The position numbers and the translations under genes were made by a program. Source: JAWLFI01 sp041685645 (lineage in GTDB: Bacteria > Bacteroidota > Bacteroidia > Chitinophagales > Saprospiraceae). From it: a DNA stretch of 11,653 nt. Location of the stretch: the NCBI GenBank assembly GCA_041685645.1, contig JAWLFI010000077.1:1-11653 (forward strand). Reading direction: 5' to 3'. Positions within the stretch are counted from its first letter, which is position 1, and every line of letters begins with the position of its first letter. Below are positions 1 to 5,040 of this stretch, one piece after another. The notes under the pieces were generated by a model. That model saw only the letters and a program-made list of their open reading frames with translations. It was not told the origin of the DNA and did no database searches.

Positions 1-51
1 TCCCACTGAATATTTTCATCTGTGGAATCAAAAGAAACCAAAGAGAGACTG

Positions 52-59
52 TATCTTTG
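52..59 (+). promoter_or_regulatory. Candidate -7 promoter element of serS
   Basis: The octamer TATCTTTG matches the Bacteroidota -7 consensus TAnnTTTG exactly and ends 27 bases before the serS ATG, which allows a leader of about 20 bases. I could not find a convincing -33 TTG/TTTG element at the usual 17-23 base spacing, so the call rests on the -7 box and its position. Confidence 0.45.
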
Positions 60-86
60 CTCACAGAATCAATGAAGTGAATTGCA

Positions 87-1364
87 ATGATTGAAATAAA
101 GGCCTTTGAAGAACAGCCCGAGCGCATTATAGAGAGTCTAAAAAAGCGAAATTACACCGATGGCCCTCAGTTGGTCCGTCAGGTGCAGGAACTCAATCGC
201 TCGCGAAAAGATTTGCAAGCCGTCTATGATGCACAAAAAGCAGAAGCCAACCGACTGTCAAAGGCCATAGGAGAGAGATATCGCGAAGGTGCCGCTGAAG
301 AGGCGGAAAACCTAAAGTTGCAGGTGAGCGGCATGAAGGAAAAAATCCAAGAGCTGGAAGAGCAGCAAAAACAGGTGACGGAATCCCTCGAGAACGCACT
401 GTTTGATTTACCCAACATGCTGCACGAACAAGTGCCTGCGGGAAAGTCCGATGCCGATAATGAAATCATACGAAAGTTCAAAGGGGAACTTCCACAGGCG
501 GGAGGAGACGGCCTCCCTCATTGGGATCTGGCGAAAGAATACGGCATTTTGGATATGGAATTAGGGGCTAAGATTTCGGGCTCGGGCTTTCCCGTATTGA
601 TTGGAGCCGGTGCTCGATTACAACGCGCTCTGATTTCTTTTTTTCTGGATCGCGCCGGAACGGCAGGATATACCGAATACGTGAGCCCACTGCTCGTCAA
701 TGAAGCCTCAGCCCGTGGCACGGGACAACTGCCCGACAAGGAAGGGCAAATGTATGAAGTGCCCCGTGATGGATTATATCTCATACCCACAGCAGAAGTT
801 CCACTGACGAACATTTATAGAGATGTGATTCTCGACGAAGAACAATTCCCCATTCAGCTGACCGGATATACACCTTGTTTCCGCCGCGAGGCGGGCTCTT
901 ATGGAGCAGAGGTCAAAGGGCTCAATCGCGTACATCAATTTGACAAAGTAGAAATAGTGCGCATCGAGAAACCGGAGAACTCCTACAATGCTCTGGAGGG
1001 AATGATGAAACACGTGTCCGAATTATTGGAGGCCCTGGAACTCCCCTATCGCGTACTGAGGTTATGCGGAGGAGACACGGGTTTTGCTGCAGCGATGACC
1101 TATGATTTTGAAGTGTACTCCGCCGCCCAAAAACGCTGGTTGGAAGTCAGTTCCGTTTCGAATTTCGAAACGTTCCAATCCAATCGGCTCAAATTGAGAT
1201 ATCGCAGTGAAAAAGGCAATCAACTTGCACATACACTTAATGGAAGTGCCCTTGCCCTGGCGCGCATTATTGCTTGCTTACTGGAAAACGGGCAATCCGA
1301 TAAAGGAATTCATATACCAAAAGCGCTGTTTCCATATACCGGTTTCGAACTAATTGAACGTTAA
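87..1364 (+). CDS. serS: Seryl-tRNA synthetase
   Basis: Class II aminoacyl-tRNA synthetase that charges tRNA-Ser (and tRNA-Sec where present) with serine in the cytoplasm. The 425-aa length is normal for bacterial SerRS. Residues about 28-105 are charged and helix-forming, as expected for the N-terminal antiparallel coiled-coil arm that contacts the long variable arm of the tRNA. The catalytic domain follows: the TAEVPLTN serine-binding stretch at 235-242, motif 2 with FRREAGSYG at 265-273, and motif 3 with NGSALALAR at 385-393, whose Arg binds ATP. The ATG start gives the family-typical opening (MIEIKAF...). The next gene starts 36 bases after the stop, so co-transcription is likely. All key motifs are intact; identification is essentially certain. 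Confidence 0.97.
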   Translation: MIEIKAFEEQPERIIESLKKRNYTDGPQLVRQVQELNRSRKDLQAVYDAQKAEANRLSKAIGERYREGAAEEAENLKLQVSGMKEKIQELEEQQKQVTESLENALFDLPNMLHEQVPAGKSDADNEIIRKFKGELPQAGGDGLPHWDLAKEYGILDMELGAKISGSGFPVLIGAGARLQRALISFFLDRAGTAGYTEYVSPLLVNEASARGTGQLPDKEGQMYEVPRDGLYLIPTAEVPLTNIYRDVILDEEQFPIQLTGYTPCFRREAGSYGAEVKGLNRVHQFDKVEIVRIEKPENSYNALEGMMKHVSELLEALELPYRVLRLCGGDTGFAAAMTYDFEVYSAAQKRWLEVSSVSNFETFQSNRLKLRYRSEKGNQLAHTLNGSALALARIIACLLENGQSDKGIHIPKALFPYTGFELIER

Positions 1365-1400
1365 GGCAGTTATAGTACAGACACAAAATCGATTTAAACT

Positions 1401-2093
1401 ATGATGACATATTTCATAATCATTGGGTTTTTTGGGATCGTGGGCTACATTGTCCAGAATCGCCTGAAAAGCAAATTTAAAACCTATAGCAAGAAAGCAC
1501 TTCACTCGGGTATGAGTGGACGCGAAGTGGCAGAGGATATGTTGAGACACTATGGGATTTCCGATGTAAAAGTTACTCAGGGTCAGGGATATTTGACTGA
1601 CCATTATCACCCGGGTAAAAAGACGGTTACATTGAGCCCCGAGGTGTTTCAAGGAAGAAGTATTTCGGCAGCGGCCGTGGCCGCTCACGAGTGCGGACAT
1701 GCCGTGCAGCACGCCACGGCCTACCGCTGGTTGGAAATGCGGTCAGCACTGGTCCCCGTCGTTAGTTTTGCGGCGCGATCTCAGCAGTGGTTACTCCTTT
1801 TGGCTATCGGCGGACTAGGCGGCGGTTTTCAGGCCGGATCCACTCTGCTCCTGATTACTGTTATTGCATTTGGAATGACAACCTTGTTTTCTCTGATTAC
1901 TTTGCCGGTCGAATTCGATGCGACCAAACGGGGCTTGGTCTGGCTCCGCGAATCCGGAGTGACGGGGAGTCAACAAGAATATGCAGGGGCTAAAGATGCA
2001 TTGAATTGGGCCGCCATGACTTACGTCGTAGCAGCACTTTCCTCTTTGGCAATGACCTTCTGGCTGCTATTGAGATTCTTGGGAAGCGATTAA
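1401..2093 (+). CDS. Membrane zinc metallopeptidase, YugP family (Zn_peptidase_2, COG2738)
   Basis: A 230-aa predicted membrane-bound zinc peptidase with no well-established substrate. The sequence shows an N-terminal hydrophobic segment (about residues 2-19), then a soluble stretch containing HECGHAVQH at 96-104, i.e. an HExxH zinc-binding motif, hydrophobic segments around 130-165, the family-characteristic PVEFDA at 169-174, and a C-terminal hydrophobic segment at about 205-226. The glutamate in PVEFDA is a plausible third metal ligand by analogy with other HExxH enzymes (inference). Length and motif order fit the YugP family. It lies between serS and frr with gaps of 36 and 40 bases, all on one strand. 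The family assignment is firm; the biological role is unknown. Confidence 0.9.
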   Translation: MMTYFIIIGFFGIVGYIVQNRLKSKFKTYSKKALHSGMSGREVAEDMLRHYGISDVKVTQGQGYLTDHYHPGKKTVTLSPEVFQGRSISAAAVAAHECGHAVQHATAYRWLEMRSALVPVVSFAARSQQWLLLLAIGGLGGGFQAGSTLLLITVIAFGMTTLFSLITLPVEFDATKRGLVWLRESGVTGSQQEYAGAKDALNWAAMTYVVAALSSLAMTFWLLLRFLGSD

Positions 2094-2107
2094 ATTTTAT
2101 ATTTTTA
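2079..2107 (+). promoter_or_regulatory. Possible internal promoter for frr
   Basis: TTG at 2079-2081 lies 18 bases before TATTTTTA at 2100-2107, which matches TAnnTTTG at 7 of 8 positions. It overlaps the end of the upstream metallopeptidase gene and lies about 26 bases before the frr ATG. The same TATTTTT core followed by AAATAACAAA occurs in front of the gene at 4563, which supports a real promoter. The last base of the -7 box deviates, so this is tentative. Confidence 0.35.
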
Positions 2108-2133
2108 GCGAAAAATAACAAAGCAACTACATT

Positions 2134-2697
2134 ATGGACGAATCAATGGAACAAGTAATTCGCGAACAGCGAAAGAGCATGCAGGCTTCCGTGGAATATT
2201 TAGCCAAACAGTTATCGCAAATCCGCACCGGAAAAGCGAATCCCTCTGTTTTGAGTAACATCAGGGTGGACTACTACGGTGCAGATACTCCTCTGCCTCA
2301 GGTGGCAAATATATCTACTTCCGATAGTAAAACGATCGTGATTCAACCCTGGGAGAAAAGTATGATAGAGCCCATTGAAAAAGCAATTTTCGGATCTAAC
2401 CTGGGCTTAACTCCCCAAAATGATGGGGACTTGATTCGCATTGTTATTCCGCTTTTGACTGAAGAAAGAAGAAAAGAACTCGTCAAACAATGCGGAGCCT
2501 ATGGGGAAGAGGCGAAAGTAAGTATTCGCTCCGCCCGACATCGAGCGATGGATGCCATAAAAAATGCAGTCAAAGACGGTTTTCCAAAGGATGCCGCCGA
2601 CCGGGAAGAGGCGAAAGTCGACGAAATGACGGCCGAACACACCAAAAAGGTGGATGAAGTTATAGAAAATAAAGAAAAGGAAATCATGAAGGTGTAA
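2134..2697 (+). CDS. frr: Ribosome recycling factor
   Basis: Essential cytoplasmic factor that, with EF-G, splits the post-termination ribosome so that its subunits can be reused. The 187-aa length is standard. The N-terminal helix carries the conserved QIRTGKANPS segment (about residues 29-38) in the three-helix bundle. The beta-rich hinge domain (about 45-105) includes VDYYG and TPLPQVANI, and the long C-terminal helices (about 110-185) carry RRKELVKQ and a Lys/Glu-rich tail. An alternative start at Met5 cannot be excluded; the first ATG gives the more usual length. In many bacteria frr follows pyrH, but here it follows serS and a metallopeptidase gene. Identification is certain. Confidence 0.97.
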   Translation: MDESMEQVIREQRKSMQASVEYLAKQLSQIRTGKANPSVLSNIRVDYYGADTPLPQVANISTSDSKTIVIQPWEKSMIEPIEKAIFGSNLGLTPQNDGDLIRIVIPLLTEERRKELVKQCGAYGEEAKVSIRSARHRAMDAIKNAVKDGFPKDAADREEAKVDEMTAEHTKKVDEVIENKEKEIMKV

Positions 2698-2762
2698 AAG
2701 CCCTTGATTTCCTCTGCTCATTCAGGACAGCTGCTCTATACAGACCGTACACACTGACTTAT

Positions 2763-2774
2763 GTCAAATTTGAC
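2763..2774. repeat. 12-bp perfect palindrome GTCAAATTTGAC
   Basis: A perfect 12-bp inverted repeat without spacer lies in the gap between frr and the RRM gene, about 107 bases upstream of that gene's -33 element. Its shape would suit a homodimeric regulator or be a chance A/T-rich palindrome. No second copy was noticed in this window. Confidence 0.25.
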
Positions 2775-2829
2775 GGAGACCCATTTTGCCGCTTTCAGAG
2801 AAAAAGAATCTTCTCCTAAAGGCACTTTG

Positions 2830-2864
2830 AAGTGTTGCTTTTGCACTTATTTCACTATTTTTTT
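2830..2864 (+). terminator. Weak candidate terminator after frr
   Basis: AAGTGT (2830-2835) can pair with GCACTT (2843-2848, one G-U pair) over a 7-base loop. A T-rich tail ends in seven T at 2858-2864, but an interruption of about 9 bases separates it from the stem. The stem is short and A/T-rich, so this is only a candidate for the end of the serS-frr transcript, about 135-165 bases past the frr stop. Confidence 0.25.
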
Positions 2865-2880
2865 GAGATAAAGGAATAAA

Positions 2881-2913
2881 TTTGGTGCATTTGATAAACT
2901 TTACTTACCTTTG
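2881..2913 (+). promoter_or_regulatory. Consensus Bacteroidota promoter for the RRM protein gene
   Basis: TTTG at 2881-2884 and TACCTTTG at 2906-2913 (exact TAnnTTTG) are separated by 21 bases. Transcription would begin near 2919-2920, leaving a leader of about 25 bases before the ATG at 2945. The promoter therefore also decides the start codon: an in-frame TTG at 2882 lies inside it and cannot be the translation start of the main transcript. Confidence 0.75.
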
Positions 2914-2944
2914 CATTGATATTTTTCACACAATAGAATTGTTT

Positions 2945-3214
2945 ATGAACATTTACGTAGGAAATCTTCAGTATGGATTAAATGAAGATGAATTAAGGTC
3001 AGTATTCGAAGAATACGGTGCCGTTGAATCCGCAAAAATTATTTCAGATAGAGAAACAGGCCGAAGCAAAGGTTTTGGTTTTGTAGAAATGTCTGACGAT
3101 AATGCCGCCCAGGAAGCCATCAATGATTTAGATGGAGCAGAAGTTGGCGGTCGCGCTATGCGCGTGTCAGAGGCTCGTCCTCGCAATAATTCTCGTGGCA
3201 ATAACTTTAGCTAG
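2945..3214 (+). CDS. RRM-domain RNA-binding protein
   Basis: Small (89-aa) cytoplasmic RNA-binding protein consisting of one RNA recognition motif and a short tail. RNP2 is IYVGNL at residues 3-8 and RNP1 is KGFGFVEM at 42-49, with the aromatic residues that stack on RNA (Tyr4, Phe44, Phe46) in place. The domain closes near residue 78 (RAMRVSEARPR), followed by an Asn/Arg/Ser-rich tail ending NNSRGNNFS. Single-RRM proteins are widespread in Bacteroidota, where some have been linked to post-transcriptional control; the target here is unknown. The ATG was chosen over an upstream in-frame TTG because the RRM begins at once and the promoter lies in between. It forms a single-gene transcription unit with its own promoter and terminator. 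Confidence 0.93.
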   Translation: MNIYVGNLQYGLNEDELRSVFEEYGAVESAKIISDRETGRSKGFGFVEMSDDNAAQEAINDLDGAEVGGRAMRVSEARPRNNSRGNNFS

Positions 3215-3244
3215 TAATTAGCATAGATATAAAGCTCAGAATTT

Positions 3245-3288
3245 GAAGGGCGCATCATTTTATTATGATGTGCCCTTCTTTATTTTTA
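3245..3288 (+). terminator. Strong intrinsic terminator of the RRM gene
   Basis: A 14-bp stem (3245-3258 with 3265-3278, one G-U pair) closes a 6-base loop and is followed at once by a T-rich tract (TTATTTTTAT). It lies 30 bases after the RRM stop codon. The stem overlaps the last codons and stop of the convergent lpxH-like gene. On the minus strand the hairpin has no downstream T-run, so it probably works mainly for the plus-strand transcript. Confidence 0.8.
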
Positions 3289-4022
3289 TAGTGCTTTAGT
3301 TCCAATCGCTCTCCGTCATACACTGCATAACTGCGCGCTCGCATCCATTCCCCCAAATTGATATATCGACTCTTTCCGTTAGAAAGCGTTTTGTCAATCG
3401 CCAGATGGCGATGACCAAATACAAAAAAGTCCACCTCGCTGCCTCTGGCCAACTCCTCCTCACAATATTGCACCAGCCATTCTTGCTTATCGCCCAAATA
3501 GTCCTCTTCTTCCATGTTTTGAGCTCTACTTTTACCGGACCAATACTCTGCCAGAGCAATACCTGTGTTTGGGTGTAATCGAGCAAAAAGCCACTGTGCC
3601 CAGGGATGTGCAAAGATTTTTTTCAGACGTTTATACCCTTCGTCCCCCGGACCTAATCCATCGCCGTGACCAATCAAAAACTCGTGCTGGCCCAATCGCC
3701 TGCGAATGGGCCTCCGGTGTATTTTGAGATCTAACTCTTTTTCCAGGTAATCAAACATCCACATATCGTGATTTCCGGTAAAAATTTCGAGCTCCACGCC
3801 CTTGTCTCTCAATTGAGCCAATGCACCCAAAAACCGTAAATGTCCCCGAGGAACTGCTCGACGATATTCAAACCAGAAATCAAAGAGGTCGCCTACCAAA
3901 AAAATGGCATCGGCATCCTTCCCGATTTCTTCCAACCAGTCGACTACCATCCGCTCGCGTTCCCGATGCGGGCGATCGCCATCTATGCCCAAATGAAAGT
4001 CCGATGCAAAATATATTTTCAC
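3255..4022 (-). CDS. lpxH: UDP-2,3-diacylglucosamine hydrolase-like metallophosphoesterase (LpxH type)
   Basis: Calcineurin-like phosphoesterase that, by family, hydrolyses UDP-2,3-diacylglucosamine to lipid X in lipid A synthesis at the inner face of the inner membrane. Counted from a GTG start at 4022 (255 aa), the metal-site motifs are SDFHLG with D8 and H10, GDLFDFW with D45, GNHD with N84, HGDG with H119 and GHRH with H204/H206. This is the same order as E. coli LpxH, where the first ligands are also D8 and H10. A TTG at 4052 would add ten residues (MVFCSGKISD) without family support, and TATTTTG on the minus strand at 4048-4042 resembles a -7 box, which would place the transcript start downstream of that TTG. 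The C-terminal codons are inside the neighbouring terminator stem. LpxH function is likely; a related phosphoesterase remains possible. Confidence 0.85.
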   Translation of the reverse strand: MKIYFASDFHLGIDGDRPHRERERMVVDWLEEIGKDADAIFLVGDLFDFWFEYRRAVPRGHLRFLGALAQLRDKGVELEIFTGNHDMWMFDYLEKELDLKIHRRPIRRRLGQHEFLIGHGDGLGPGDEGYKRLKKIFAHPWAQWLFARLHPNTGIALAEYWSGKSRAQNMEEEDYLGDKQEWLVQYCEEELARGSEVDFFVFGHRHLAIDKTLSNGKSRYINLGEWMRARSYAVYDGERLELKHYKNKEGHIIIK

Positions 4023-4273
4023 GTCACTAATTTTTCCGCTGCAAAATACCAAAAATCAGCTCGATCAGAGGAAGACCGCTTGAAGAATGATTGAAGATAT
4101 TCAGTTGGTTGCCTAAGGATTTAGCTGAAAGTGACTGATAAAATTGACTACTTGCTGTACCGGCTGGGAAAAACGATCAGCCACAAAGGCTCACAATGGC
4201 TTGTATTCTGTTCCTTTCAGTCCTCCCTAGCGCAATTTCTGTCCTTCATGGTGAAGAAGAAAGTACTACAAAG

Positions 4274-4289
4274 AGGACCGAAAGGTCTT
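4274..4289 (+). other. Hairpin capped by a GAAA tetraloop
   Basis: AGGACC (4274-4279) pairs with GGTCTT (4284-4289, one G-U) around the loop GAAA. GNRA loops are common in structured RNAs and are seen less often in random sequence. No T-run follows, so this does not look like a terminator. Confidence 0.3.
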
Positions 4290-4361
4290 ATTTAATGGCT
4301 AAGTTCATTAGTTTAATACCAGATTTGTGTAGCACATCACATTTAAAAGACTAGTGATTGA

Positions 4362-4380
4362 AACGCTTGAGCGTTCTTTT
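4362..4380 (+). terminator. Weak terminator-like hairpin
   Basis: AACGC (4362-4366) pairs perfectly with GCGTT (4371-4375) around the loop TTGA, followed by CTTTT. The stem has five pairs only. If real, it would end a plus-strand transcript arising in the gap upstream. Confidence 0.25.
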
Positions 4381-4442
4381 CATTATCTCAATAATTATTT
4401 ACGAAGAAGGGCGGGAACCTCGACATGGTGAATATGTTCTTG

Positions 4443-4476
4443 AAGGAGGTTTTCGGAGCTCCTTTTGATGGTTTTT
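4443..4476 (+). terminator. Candidate terminator hairpin upstream of the BatD-type pair
   Basis: AAGGAG (4443-4448) pairs with CTCCTT (4459-4464) around a 10-base loop; a T-rich stretch follows (TTTT overlapping the stem end, then GATGGTTTTT). It could insulate the downstream promoter at 4536-4543 from upstream transcription. The stem is moderate and the T-run is interrupted. Confidence 0.3.
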
Positions 4477-4535
4477 CTAAGGGAACTGGAGCCGGACAAC
4501 TCCTGTTAAACACTGTAGAACTGTTGTTCTTTTTG

Positions 4536-4543
4536 TATTTTTG
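4536..4543 (+). promoter_or_regulatory. Promoter -7 box for the BatD-type gene pair
   Basis: TATTTTTG matches TAnnTTTG exactly and ends 19 bases before the ATG at 4563, giving a short leader that contains AAATAACAAA. Several TTG triplets occur upstream (for example 4524-4526), but none sits at the usual -33 spacing, so only the -7 box is well supported. Confidence 0.5.
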
Positions 4544-4562
4544 TAAGTACAAATAACAAATC

Positions 4563-5039
4563 ATGGTAAAAAAGTGGATCAGTCTCATCTGTATCGGTCT
4601 ATGCCCACTTTTGCTGTGCGGGCAGGAAGAGTTTTATGCCAAAGCCTCAGTAGAGGAGATAGAAGCCGGAGAAGTAATGGAGGTGACATTTTATATCAGG
4701 AACTTGAAGGGTGAATTTGAGCGACCTGAATTTGAACCCTTTGGGATAGTCGCAGGACCAATGAAGTCCAGTTCTTTCCAGTCCATTAATGGTGAAATCA
4801 CTCAAGAGTATAGCTTTAAATATATACTGCGAGCGCCGGACGAAGGCTTCTACCTCATTCCCGAGGCAATGTTGGTGACTCCGGAAGACACCTATTATAC
4901 CGAACCGATTGAGGTTCAGGTGCTGCCAGCTGATGGGCGCCCCCTTCCTCCTTCTGCCGCGCCCAAAAAACGTCCTGATAGCACTCCCTCACCCAGCCTG
5001 GAAGAAATATTGAGAAGCAAGAAGGTTAAACGATTCTAA
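4563..5039 (+). CDS. Secreted single-domain BatD-like protein
   Basis: A 158-aa protein with an N-terminal signal peptide (about residues 1-21, hydrophobic core ISLICIGLCPLLL, probable cleavage after CGQ; the Cys context LLLC is a poor lipobox). The body, about residues 22-122, is a single immunoglobulin-like domain of the BatD type. It shares a pattern with residues 20-125 of the next gene: PEFEPFGIVAGP here against PDFEPLQLLRGP there, then S-Q-INGE/INGK, then YSF-x-L-RAPDEG against YSFVLSAPQTG, then an IEVQVLP / IEVVPP end. A Pro-rich basic tail (residues about 122-158, ending KKVKRF) replaces further domains and the membrane anchor. It has its own promoter, a complete signal peptide and one base of spacing to batD, so it looks functional rather than broken. 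Its role is unknown; a periplasmic partner of the full BatD is a reasonable inference. Confidence 0.8.
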   Translation: MVKKWISLICIGLCPLLLCGQEEFYAKASVEEIEAGEVMEVTFYIRNLKGEFERPEFEPFGIVAGPMKSSSFQSINGEITQEYSFKYILRAPDEGFYLIPEAMLVTPEDTYYTEPIEVQVLPADGRPLPPSAAPKKRPDSTPSPSLEEILRSKKVKRF

Positions 5040-5040
5040 T

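Larger units (their letters stand above)
4023..4562. other. 540-bp stretch without a recognisable gene
   Basis: The gap between the divergent lpxH-like and BatD-type genes holds no protein I recognise. The longest plus-strand readings are a 54-codon frame from a GTG at 4131-4295 and a 43-codon frame from an ATG at 4425-4556; both lack family features. Three hairpins with plus-strand terminator or structured-RNA character lie inside (4274-4289, 4362-4380, 4443-4476), and a -7 promoter box ends the stretch at 4536-4543. It may hold a small RNA, long leaders of the flanking genes, or remnants of a lost gene. Confidence 0.4.

Noticed and set aside
1..86. Open plus-strand frames from the window edge and a minus-strand ATG at 19 (reading MKIFSG).
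   Set aside because: The stretches are too short to identify. The minus-strand start could be a divergent gene, but only six residues are visible and no matching promoter was seen.
4131..4295. 54-codon plus-strand frame starting with GTG.
   Set aside because: No signal peptide, domain or promoter could be recognised, and the start is non-ATG right after an in-frame stop. It is probably chance, though it lies in an unexplained gap.
4425..4556. 43-codon plus-strand frame from ATG with a hydrophobic C-terminal half.
   Set aside because: It contains the -7 box of the downstream gene and a terminator-like hairpin within its sequence, so regulatory DNA is the simpler explanation.
4388..4588. 66-codon minus-strand frame overlapping the start of the short BatD-like gene.
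   Set aside because: It runs antisense through the promoter and signal-peptide region, with no recognisable features.
4563..5039. The short BatD-like gene as a truncated pseudogene.
   Set aside because: It has an intact signal peptide, a complete domain, a distinct C-terminal tail, its own promoter box and tight coupling to batD, so it looks like a maintained gene.
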